From assembly GCA_028291055.1 (NCBI GenBank), contig JAQGIP010000042.1, positions 1 through 36,797 of the forward strand: a stretch of 36,797 bases of DNA. The letters are read 5' to 3'. The notes below the pieces were generated by a model that had not been told where the DNA came from, searched no databases, and saw only the letters and a program-made list of their open reading frames with translations. This document shows, in pieces, positions 8,079-15,321 of the stretch. How positions within the stretch are numbered: position 1 is the first letter of the stretch; each line of letters begins with the position of its first letter. Both the position numbers and the translations under genes were made by a program. Source of the stretch: Caulobacter sp. Lineage in GTDB: Bacteria; Pseudomonadota; Alphaproteobacteria; Caulobacterales; Caulobacteraceae.

Positions 8079-8693
8079 CTATTGAGTGACACCAAGCCGC
8101 CGCATGGTGGCGAGGTCCAGGATGCCCGTTGCCGGCAATCCACTTGCAGCTTGGAATTGTCGAATGGCCGTCTTTGTACGACTCCCCATCACGCCGTCCG
8201 CCGGCCCCGGGTCATAGCCCTTTGCCATAAGGGCGATCTGCACCCGTTGGATGATGCTGGCCTTATCCGCCTCGCTCATCTTATTGCCGCTTGTGGCGGT
8301 ACTGGAATTGCCGCCAGAGCTGGAAGTTGAAGACGAGCTGGTCGAAGGAACGGTGGACGACGAGCCTCCCGTGCTGCCCGAATAATGGGACGAGTGCGAA
8401 CCCGTTGAGCCGGAGTAGTGCGAGGTGTGGGAGGCGTGTGACGAGTGCCCTCCGCCGCCACTGCCAGAATAGTGGGAGGAATGGCTTGAATGGCTGGAGT
8501 GGCTGCTATGGCCCGCGAGGTGCAGGAGACGCTGCTGTTGCGCCGGGTCCATATAGGTCCAGACATCGCGGTCTATGCCGGCGCGTTGAAGATCAATCGA
8601 AAGATCATGCGGCAGCGGGACCGCATTGGCCTGACCAAGGGCCAACGGACTGACGGCGGCGAACAAGAGCGCCAGGCGAGCGCGCCAATTCAT
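8079..8693 (-). CDS. hxsA: His-Xaa-Ser repeat protein HxsA (secreted, peptidoglycan-binding)
   Basis: This 204-residue protein has a Sec signal peptide (about 1-24, cleavage after QANA). A short N-terminal segment (25-60) is followed by a glycine/serine-rich tract with 11 His-Xaa-Ser motifs starting at H62, 65, 68, 71, 74, 83, 86, 89, 92, 100 and 103. A serine/threonine linker (111-138) leads to a C-terminal PG_binding_1 domain (about 140-204; QRVQIALMAKGYDPGPADG, then KTAIRQFQAASGLPATG). This matches the HxsA family, the presumed substrate of the HxsB/HxsC radical SAM enzymes. Its ATG overlaps the hxsC stop as ATGA, implying translational coupling. From the sequence it should be exported and anchor to the cell wall through its C-terminal domain. 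The chemical modification itself is unknown. Assignment is strong because repeat, domain order and neighbours all agree. Confidence 0.92.
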   Translation of the reverse strand: MNWRARLALLFAAVSPLALGQANAVPLPHDLSIDLQRAGIDRDVWTYMDPAQQQRLLHLAGHSSHSSHSSHSSHYSGSGGGGHSSHASHTSHYSGSTGSHSSHYSGSTGGSSSTVPSTSSSSTSSSGGNSSTATSGNKMSEADKASIIQRVQIALMAKGYDPGPADGVMGSRTKTAIRQFQAASGLPATGILDLATMRRLGVTQ

Positions 8694-9820
8694 GCGGCAA
8701 TCTCCTCAAACGTGATGGGGACTACGGCGCGGCTGCGCCAAGCGGGCCCGGCGGAAGCGAAGAAGCCAGCGCACTGGTCCTTCAGTACGCAGGGCGCGCA
8801 TTCCGGAGCGAAGCTGTTCTTCCAGTCTGAGATCGACTGCTGGGCGAAGGGCCAAAGGTCCTTCGGCAATACGCAGAGCGGAAGATTGTAGATGGAGACG
8901 CGAAGGCCGCGGTCGGCCAAGTGGTGCGTCGCGGCTTGAAGCGCCGGCATGTAGTCGATCGGGTCAATCCACAGCCGGTCACGATTGCCCTTCGTGTACC
9001 CCATGGGCTCATGCCCCATCAGGGCAACATGTTCCACGAACGGCAGGCGCCGATAGATGAACTCCGCCAGTTGCGGCAGGCGCTGCACCGACATCGCGTG
9101 CAGCACGACGCGGACCTCGACGCGGGCGCCGTGGGAAGCCAATTCGGCGAGGCCGCGCATCGTCTCCAGGAAGCCGCCAGGCGCACCCATGATTTCGTCA
9201 TGCATGGCCGGATTGTCGCCGGCCAAGGGCACGGCCCAGCTGGTCTGCTCGCGGCCAGCAACTATCAGGTCATAGGCAAGCCCAGGGTCCTGGAAATTCC
9301 GGCCGTTGGTCAGGATATGAATGTGGGTGGTGGGAAGGTGTTGGGCGCAGGCGTCGAGCACGCGGACAAGGCCCTGGCCCAGAAGGGTCGGCTCCCCGCC
9401 CGTGACGCCAAGCTGTGGGTCGTCCTTGTCGATAAGCGGAATGAGCGCCAGCAGTTCATCGACGCGCCAGTCGTCATCCACGTCGCGCGGTGGCTGCGAG
9501 CACATCAGGCAGAGGCTGTTGCAGCGTTCCGTGGCGAACAGGACGTTCGCCCGGGAGCCGCGCCGGTAGAGTATCGACACCAGGCTGCCGTCGGGCCGTA
9601 AGCGGACAACATCACCGGGACGGATGACCGCAGGGTCCTTCGGCACGCAAATATGCGTGTAGCCGCAGGCGCCCTCCTGCAGCTCGTCATCCCAAAGCAG
9701 CACCGACGATGACGGTAGGTGTGTGCCATCGGCTTCTTCGATGGTGAGGACCTTGAAGAGGCTCACCCGCTCAACGCCGGTCACCTTGGCATGGGTATGT
9801 TTCGCAAGACCCAAGCTCAT
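8690..9820 (-). CDS. hxsC: His-Xaa-Ser system radical SAM maturase HxsC
   Basis: This 376-residue radical SAM enzyme has the 4Fe-4S cluster motif CNSLCLMC at residues 100-107 (C100, C104, C107; CxxxCxxC). The SAM-binding GGE appears in GVTGGEPTLLG. A C-terminal cysteine group, CAPCVLKDQC at 341-350, probably helps bind an auxiliary cluster. The first 95 residues form an N-terminal extension typical of HxsC. It overlaps hxsB upstream by 4 bp and hxsA downstream by 4 bp, so all three are probably made from one message in fixed proportions. Family knowledge indicates that HxsC and HxsB act together on HxsA. The reaction is not established, and a peptide crosslink or epimerisation at His-Xaa-Ser is only an inference from related rSAM peptide maturases. 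Confidence 0.92.
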   Translation of the reverse strand: MSLGLAKHTHAKVTGVERVSLFKVLTIEEADGTHLPSSSVLLWDDELQEGACGYTHICVPKDPAVIRPGDVVRLRPDGSLVSILYRRGSRANVLFATERCNSLCLMCSQPPRDVDDDWRVDELLALIPLIDKDDPQLGVTGGEPTLLGQGLVRVLDACAQHLPTTHIHILTNGRNFQDPGLAYDLIVAGREQTSWAVPLAGDNPAMHDEIMGAPGGFLETMRGLAELASHGARVEVRVVLHAMSVQRLPQLAEFIYRRLPFVEHVALMGHEPMGYTKGNRDRLWIDPIDYMPALQAATHHLADRGLRVSIYNLPLCVLPKDLWPFAQQSISDWKNSFAPECAPCVLKDQCAGFFASAGPAWRSRAVVPITFEEIAA

Positions 9821-11262
9821 GCTGCGAACTCCGCAGGCACGCCGACTTCGTGTCGCGGTTTGCGCAGCGCCCAGGCGGTGAAGGTGCGAAGGGTTTCGGG
9901 ATCGCCGTCCGCCAGATGGCGGAACAGGATGTGGAAGAGGCCTTTGTGCTTGGTGCAGAACTCACTGCCTTCGCGCTCGGCCGCGGGGTCCCCCTGCGTG
10001 GTGGCGTGGTGCACGGGGTCCGCGCCGCAATAAGGGACGAAAGCGCACTTCGCGCAGGTTGGCTGCTCCTCTGCCACGGCCCCGGTGGTAAGCCACTGCA
10101 TGGCTGGCGAACCGATGAGCGTGTCCAGAGGCTCGTGCACCGAGCCCAGGGCGAAGCGTGTATCGCCTGTCTCTGCCGCCATTCGGGCTTCGTCGGTGGG
10201 GTAGACCTTGCCATCGTAGTTGTAGACGAGCACGCCAAGCCCAGCGCCGGCAGGCGAGCGCAGATCGACATAGCCGGAGTGAAACGGCGTCAGGATGTGC
10301 CGGAGCAGGATGGCGGCGTTCGTCTCCTCAAACGCGATGCCCTGGCGGTTCAGGTCGAGGATTCGGTCGAGCGCCTTTTCGTAGAAGGTCAGGAACTCGG
10401 CCATGTCGTAGCCGATGGCGCGCCGGGTCTTCAGCGCAAAGCCATAGGGGCTGAGAGGGCGGAGGAAGAGGGCGCCAAAGCCCAGCTCGCGGTAGGTGTC
10501 GATGAGACCGTGCGGGTCCGCCAGGGTCGCCTTGGTCAAGGTTGGCAACGCGGCGACGCCGTCATGGCCGAGCACGGCTCGCGCACGGGCCAATCCCTCT
10601 ATCGTTCGCTCATAGCTCTGGCGCGACGGATGCGACCGCTGCCGGTTGTGCAGAGCGGCGGCGCCGTCGATGGACGTGGAGAGGTGGATGCCGTGGTCGT
10701 GGCAGAACGCGAGGTCATCATCGCTGAGATGATGCAGCGTCGTTGCCATGGTGAAGCGCATCATGCGCTGCGCACCGATATCGCGGGCTTCCGCCATCGC
10801 GACGATTTGCCGGACAAGGTCAAACCGAAGTGTCGGTTCGCCGCCCTGGAATTCAATGGTGAGGTTCTTGGCCGGAGACTCGAAGACCCGGTCTACCGCA
10901 GCAGCGGCGTCAGCGAGATTCATGTCGTAGCCTCTGGCATCAACTGCCGCACGGGAGACCTGACAGTACTGGCAGCTATGATCACAACGCAGCGTCACCA
11001 CGAAGATGTGCAGTGAAGGCCCATCGAGCAGGAATGATTTGCGAGTGCGCGTGATCGCGCCTTCGAGCCGCCGGAGCCCGCTATCGTCTGGCTTGGTGAC
11101 GAAGCCCTTGGCGTACAGGTCAGCGTAGCGCGGATGTGTTTCGTCGAGCGCGTTAGCAGCAAGGAGCGCGAAGTCAGCGGAGTCGATCACGGCAAAGTCG
11201 CCGGCGTTGCCGGTGACGAGCGCCCGTCCCCCTCCGCCTTGCAGGTCAATTGCCCGCCACAT
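9817..11262 (-). CDS. hxsB: His-Xaa-Ser system radical SAM maturase HxsB
   Basis: This 481-residue radical SAM protein has the cluster motif CDHSCQYC at 93-100 (C93, C97, C100), followed by the GGE motif in IEFQGGEPTLRFD. It ends with a SPASM-type auxiliary-cluster region: CAKCAFVPYC at 403-412 and C436 in SEFCTKH. The N-terminal 60 residues (ALVTGNAGDFAVID) resemble the leader/peptide-recognition region common in HxsB. It is first in the hxsB-hxsC-hxsA run and overlaps hxsC by 4 bp (ATGA). The ATG at 11262 has only a weak G-rich ribosome-binding site about 10 bases upstream. An in-frame GTG 15 codons further up is an alternative start. No hxsD is seen upstream. Confidence 0.92.
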   Translation of the reverse strand: MWRAIDLQGGGGRALVTGNAGDFAVIDSADFALLAANALDETHPRYADLYAKGFVTKPDDSGLRRLEGAITRTRKSFLLDGPSLHIFVVTLRCDHSCQYCQVSRAAVDARGYDMNLADAAAAVDRVFESPAKNLTIEFQGGEPTLRFDLVRQIVAMAEARDIGAQRMMRFTMATTLHHLSDDDLAFCHDHGIHLSTSIDGAAALHNRQRSHPSRQSYERTIEGLARARAVLGHDGVAALPTLTKATLADPHGLIDTYRELGFGALFLRPLSPYGFALKTRRAIGYDMAEFLTFYEKALDRILDLNRQGIAFEETNAAILLRHILTPFHSGYVDLRSPAGAGLGVLVYNYDGKVYPTDEARMAAETGDTRFALGSVHEPLDTLIGSPAMQWLTTGAVAEEQPTCAKCAFVPYCGADPVHHATTQGDPAAEREGSEFCTKHKGLFHILFRHLADGDPETLRTFTAWALRKPRHEVGVPAEFAA

Positions 11263-11586
11263 GGTTCGTCGCCCCCCGGCAGAACCGTCTTGAAGTACAC
11301 GAAGTTAGTGCAGGTGCCGGCCCGGCACAATCTATGATTGGTCGCGTCGGGGCAGGGCCACCCCCTGCTCAGGTCAGCCAAACGCACGGCTGCAATTTGG
11401 GTGTTGTCGGAAGGTGGATTTCCGAGATTGGAGACTAGGCGCAGTTTGGGGCGTTGGTGTCTTATCCCGGCGGTTGTCGCCACGAGCTCCGACAGAGCCG
11501 TAGGTCGTCACAGTTATGTTCGCCTCGGAATAGTAGCGAAAGGCTGGGGGCGGCCCTTCCGACCTGCGCCGTGCTATGTTTGCCCA
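11263..11586. promoter_or_regulatory. Divergent intergenic region between hxsB and the TIR gene
   Basis: These 324 bp separate two divergently read operons and must hold their promoters. No clear -35/-10 pair or operator palindrome stands out. I searched both strands for an HxsD-like small frame (family motif LLNDYxLRE) and found none. The open frames here are short, cysteine-, proline- and arginine-rich chance frames. Confidence 0.45.
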
Positions 11587-12564
11587 ATGACAGGGAATCG
11601 AACGGGCTTTGACTTCTTCATCAGCTATACTGGCGCCGATCGAACCTGGGCGGAATGGATAGCGTTCCTCCTTGAAGAAGAGGGCTACAAAGTCGTCATT
11701 CAAGCCTGGGATTTTCGGCCAGGCAGCAACTTCGTAATGGAGATGCAGCGCGCGGCCGAGAAGGCCGAACGAACCATCCTTGTCTTGTCGCCGGACTATT
11801 TGAAGTCGCAATTTACACAGCCGGAATGGTCAGCTGCCTTCGCCAAGGATCCGCAGGGAATCGACCGGAGGGTCGTGCCCATCGTAGTGAAGCCGTGTCG
11901 GCCCGACGGCCTGCTGAAAGGCCTCGTGCATATCAATCTGATCGGCCAGGACGAGGTGACCGCACACCAGATCGTGGTGGACGGGGTTAAGACCGCCCGA
12001 GCGAAGCCGACCGCACGACCCGCGTTCCCAGGTGGTGCGCCGGCGGGGCCGCACGCCGCCTTTCCTGGGGCGCAGTGCTCTTTACCCGGCACCCAAACGC
12101 CCCCCTACCTTCCAAAATTGCGTAGAGCCGCATCCGACGCCGATAAGCGGCGCTTCATGAAAGAGGCGTTCGACACCATCGCCACCTACTTCGAAGGCGC
12201 ATTGGCTGCGTTTGCTCAAACCGATCCGGCGATTGAGACGGACTTTGATCGACGATCCGCCATTGAATTTACTGCCGAGATTTTCACCGGCGGAAAAAGC
12301 GTCGCTGCCTGCCGTATTTGGCGCGGGACGGATTTCGGCTCCGATGGCATCTGCTACTTCGAAGGACGCACCGGCCTGGGCAGCTGCAGCGCCTACAACG
12401 AAATCCTAGGCGCGGCAGACGACGCTGGGGAGCTTCGCTTGGCTTCCATAATGGGCGGAATTGGTCTTGGCGACCTGACCAAGCGCTTTGACCTGAAGAA
12501 ACTCAGCTCCGATGAAGGCGGAGAGTATCTTTGGCGGCGGCTTGTCATGCGATTGGAGCGTTGA
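11587..12564 (+). CDS. TIR-domain protein, probable NADase or immune effector
   Basis: I use the ATG at 11587 because the TIR homology starts immediately after it (FDFFISYTGADRTWAEW). The open frame extends further upstream but that part looks non-coding. The 325-residue product has a TIR domain at about 7-137: box 1 FISYTGAD, then WDFRPGSNF at 41-49, ILVLSPDYLKS at 64-74 and EW at 80-81. E52 occupies the position of the catalytic glutamate in NAD-cleaving TIR domains by my alignment to plant TIRs. A proline-rich linker (141-175) leads to a C-terminal domain of about 150 residues that I do not recognise. It could be a sensor or partner-binding part. The next gene begins 2 bp after the stop, so the two probably form an operon. 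A defence role is inferred from the TIR domain and the island setting. Confidence 0.82.
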   Translation: MTGNRTGFDFFISYTGADRTWAEWIAFLLEEEGYKVVIQAWDFRPGSNFVMEMQRAAEKAERTILVLSPDYLKSQFTQPEWSAAFAKDPQGIDRRVVPIVVKPCRPDGLLKGLVHINLIGQDEVTAHQIVVDGVKTARAKPTARPAFPGGAPAGPHAAFPGAQCSLPGTQTPPYLPKLRRAASDADKRRFMKEAFDTIATYFEGALAAFAQTDPAIETDFDRRSAIEFTAEIFTGGKSVAACRIWRGTDFGSDGICYFEGRTGLGSCSAYNEILGAADDAGELRLASIMGGIGLGDLTKRFDLKKLSSDEGGEYLWRRLVMRLER

Positions 12565-12566
12565 CG

Positions 12567-13065
12567 ATGAAGACCCTGCCCAACGTGCGCGCAGCCCGGT
12601 TCGAGCAACTCGAAGAAGGAGAGTTGTTCGTCTTCGACCAAGACGGCCTGCCTACTGTCGGAATGAAAACAGCTGCCCAAGACCGGTGACAAAAGCCAAA
12701 TGGTCATCCTGGGGCCAAACTTCCCGCATGGGGCCGACGAAGCATTCCTGCTCTCGTGGCAGCCCACGACCGTCGTGTCTTTCGGTCGTGACTTCACGGT
12801 GCTTCTGCCAACTGGCCCCGCCGCCTGGAACTTCGATAAGCCGACCCGAAAGCCGGTGTCCCTTGCGGTCTCCGGCGACCGAACCTTCGTCTGTGTGGAC
12901 GGAGGCCAATCTCCGCAGCACTTCTTCCAATGCTACGTCGATCTAAACACCGGCGAGGTTGTTGAGGGGCGTGCACTTGGTATCGCGGCGTTTACGACAA
13001 GCTGGGAGATCGTGGCGCTCGATCCGAGGCTCGGCGCACGTTCAATCCTGAAGGTTGGTGCTTAG
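12567..13065 (+). pseudogene. Frameshifted partner gene of the TIR protein, unknown function
   Basis: The ATG at 12567, two bases after the TIR stop, opens a frame encoding MKTLPNVRAARFEQLEEGEL, then FVFDQDGLPTVGMKT, which stops at a TGA near 12689. A second frame continues with coding-like sequence (LPKTGDKSQMVILGPNFPHG) to the stop at 13063-13065. The switch falls around 12665-12672, in the AAAACAGCTGCC stretch, and needs one base removed. The restored protein would be about 165 residues with a beta-rich look and no motif I know. The second half may alternatively start at the ATG at 12700, but no ribosome-binding site supports it. It is either a recent inactivation of the TIR operon partner or a sequencing error. 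Confidence 0.6.
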
Positions 13066-13146
13066 ACATTGAGGCAGGTTACAGCGAACCTCGGGACTTG
13101 ATCTCAGAGCGCAGTCGGGTGGGCTGGGCGAGGGCGCAAAGTGCGG

Positions 13147-13230
13147 CTACTGGACGTAGCGATACATCGGGTCATTCGAAAAGAGGATATCGGCACCTTC
13201 CGCCTTGGCGCGGGCATCGGACGTGCGCCA
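13147..13230 (-). pseudogene. Possible C-terminal remnant of an unidentified gene
   Basis: On the minus strand, 27 codons ending at TAG 13147-13149 read WRTSDARAKAEGADILFSND then PMYRYVQ. Codon use and amino-acid balance look like real coding sequence, unlike the frames around it. Nothing recognisable precedes it. It lies where the 5' half of the recombinase gene should be, which fits a deletion or rearrangement joining two unrelated fragments. Confidence 0.25.
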
Positions 13231-13266
13231 AGCTTGGAGCCTGCAACCTATCCCGGGTCAGCCCCA

Positions 13267-14511
13267 ATGACGGGGAGCAGGACGCTTGAGGTCAGCAGTG
13301 AGACGGGAGCGGTCGTGCACACCGGCGAGCGGATCCGCGACAAGATCGCGGCCTCCAAGGCGCGCGGCATGTGGATGGGTGGGACGCTGCCCCTTGGCTA
13401 CGACGCGCCGACCGATCCGCAGACCCGGGCGCTGGTCGTCAATCCAGCGGAAGCTGATGTCGTGCGACAGGTCTTCCGGCTCTACCTTGAACTTGGGTCG
13501 GTCGGCGCGCTTGAAGCTCACCTCGAACAGGCCGGCATCCGATCCAAGGCCTGGACCTCGCGGCGTGGGAAGGCGATGGGCGCCGCCCGGCTTAGCCGCG
13601 GCGCGCTCTATCATCTGCTTCAAAGCCGCCTCTATCTCGGCGAAATCCCCCACGGGGCTGTCAGCTATCCGGGATCTCATCCGGCGATCATCGACGTGGC
13701 GGTGTTTGAGCAGGTGCAGGCAAAGCTGGCTCTGCAACGCCGCGCGCGCCAGGCCAAGCCTACGCTGACGGCTTCGATGGCGTTGCGGGGATTGTTGTTC
13801 GACGCGAACGGCGAGCCGATGTGTCCGTCGTTCGCCTACGGGCGTGGGGGCAAAGTTTATCGCTACTATGTCTCGGCGCCACTGCAGCAGGGACGAAAGC
13901 CCCGCGCCAATCCCCACGCAATTCACCGGGTGGCGGCTGACGAAGTTGAAGAAGTGCTTCGTGCATCGCTGGCAGAAGCGATGAACCTCGATCCGACCAG
14001 CTTGCTCCCGTCATTGCTGGCGCCGGTTTCTAGGATCGAAATCGAGGCTGAGGAAATCCGAGTGGCATTGCGGCTTTCCAAGGTCGCGCGCGCGCTGCAT
14101 CGCAGCTTGAGCATCGATCCGGCAAACGCGGACATTGGCATCCTCGCGCTGCCAATCCGCTGTCGTGTGCGCGGCGGCAGGACCTGGATCACGCCGCCCG
14201 CCGGCGCCGGCCAGGCGAGACGAGCGCGCAAGGATCCCGTGCTGATCCGCGGCCTGCAAGCCGGGCACCGCTTGGCTGCGGATCTTGGTTGGCAGTGTGC
14301 CGATGGGAAACTCGCCGTGGTGGACGTGCGAGCTCCGCCGAACGCATACGACCGCTTGCTCTGCCGCCTCGCATTCCTGGCTCCGGATATTCAGCGGGCC
14401 ATCCTGCAAGGTCGCCAACCGCCAGCACTGACGTTGGAGCGGCTTATGCATAAGCCCATCCCGATGACCTGGGCCGCTCAACGGGTCGAATTTGGGATGG
14501 ACCAGCCTTAG
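13267..14511 (+). pseudogene. Large serine recombinase lacking its catalytic resolvase domain
   Basis: Homology begins at about 13321 with TGERIRDKIAASKARGMWMG followed by GTLPLGYD. In intact large serine recombinases this marks the end of the resolvase domain and the start of the Recombinase domain (PF07508). It continues through LYLGEIPHGAVSYPGSHPAI and a zinc-ribbon-like region (LRGLLFDANGEPMCPSFAYG) in which most cysteines are missing. The roughly 140-residue N-terminal domain with the nucleophilic serine is absent and is replaced by unrelated sequence. The reading frame is open further upstream and the ATG at 13267 is only a nominal start. The product, if made (414 aa), could bind DNA but not recombine it. 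It is probably the remnant of the integrase of this island, 600 bp from the tRNA-Ser gene. Confidence 0.8.
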
Positions 14512-14576
14512 GCTCTGTTCCCGACGGCGCATTGCCTGATCGGCATTATCCAATTCGCTGTTTCGGCAATTTGGAA

Positions 14577-14723
14577 TCCCTGTTTTTCAGAACAGGGAAT
14601 TTGCTCTTTCGGGCGGGGCAAGCCTTTGAACGGGCGGCGGAAATTAGCGCCGGCTCCCTCCTCGCGGATGGGTGAGGTGGCGATTCTCGCAAATTTCCCT
14701 GTTATCGTGCCGGAACAGGGAAA
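14577..14723. repeat. Two related palindromes downstream of the recombinase
   Basis: TCCCTGTT (14577-14584) pairs with AACAGGGA (14591-14598). TTTCCCTGTT (14694-14703) pairs with AACAGGGAAA (14714-14723). Both share the same inverted core CCCTGTT/AACAGGG, with loops of 6 and 10 bases. They could be recombinase- or regulator-binding sites, or folded ends of a mobile element. The surrounding 14512-14889 has no gene I can support. Confidence 0.5.
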
Positions 14724-14889
14724 CTCCACCGGATCACGGACGGGCAGAGACCGGCTGGGAAATTATCGCGGACACGCTCCGAATTGGCCGCACGACACCG
14801 CCGCACACAGGACTTCCACGCGGAATTACCGCGCGAATTCCGCACGTTGAGTCATTTCAGGGAATTGAGAGCAAAACCGCCAGACTGAG

Positions 14890-14928
14890 TGGCGGGGCGA
14901 ACAGGATTCGAACCCGAGATAGAGTTTC
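14890..14928 (-). repeat. Degenerate tRNA-Ser 3'-end copy, probable attachment-site remnant
   Basis: These 39 bases match the 3' end of the tRNA-Ser gene (15111-15149) at 32 positions in the same orientation, including CCA, the T-loop and the variable-arm side. The invariant block GGATTCGAACCC is identical. The T-stem differences break pairing, and no 5' half is present, so this is not a working tRNA. The 3'-end duplication is what tyrosine- or serine-integrase islands leave when they insert at a tRNA gene. The differences suggest that the copy arrived with foreign DNA. Confidence 0.6.
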
Positions 14929-15110
14929 AGGGAAATTAGTCCCGATATTTCCGGGGGTTAGCACTGGGAAATTTCTGTAGAGACCAAAATTTCCTATAAC
15001 ATACGTTATCAGAGAAAAACTAGGTAAACGAATTGATGTAGTTGAGTTTCAGTGTCGCGCGAAATCTTGCACTAAACTTGTGAATACTGGAGAAATACTC
15101 GCCGACTACG

Positions 15111-15200
15111 TGGCGGTGCGAGTGGGATTCGAACCCACGTTAGAGTTTCCCCTAAACACGCTTTCCAAGCGTGCGCCTTCAACCACTCGGCCACCGCACC
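15111..15200 (-). tRNA. tRNA-Ser (anticodon GGA)
   Basis: Read on the minus strand, the gene begins GGTGCGGTGGCCGAGTGG and ends TCGCACCG plus an encoded CCA (15111-15113). The acceptor stem GGTGCGG pairs with TCGCACC (one G-U). The anticodon stem CACGC/GCGTG holds a loop with GGA, reading UCC/UCU serine codons. A long variable arm, typical of class II tRNAs, is followed by the T-arm GTGGG-TTCGAAT-CCCAC. At 90 nt it is the expected length. The accessory region abuts its 3' end. Confidence 0.96.
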
Positions 15201-15321
15201 CCACGGTGAGCCCCAAATCACTGATCGGGGGCGTCGCGGAAGGCGCGCAATATACTCAGGGGGGCGCGCGCTTCAACCCACGGATTCAAAGCAATTTTTG
15301 GCGTCCGCCGGGCGGTCGGTT

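Noticed and set aside
8382..8512. Tandem repeat resembling a microsatellite or CRISPR-like array
   Set aside because: The repeated triplets encode the His-Xaa-Ser tract of hxsA; units are 9 bp or less and there are no spacers.
9850..11016. 388-codon open frame on the plus strand
   Set aside because: Antisense to hxsB, which has the radical SAM and SPASM cysteines; the frame has no recognisable content.
11338..11586. Upstream extension of the TIR gene by 83 codons
   Set aside because: The extra residues do not resemble a domain, and TIR homology starts right after the ATG at 11587.
11263..11586. Possible hxsD between hxsB and the TIR gene
   Set aside because: No frame on either strand shows the LLNDYxLRE motif or the usual roughly 90-residue composition.
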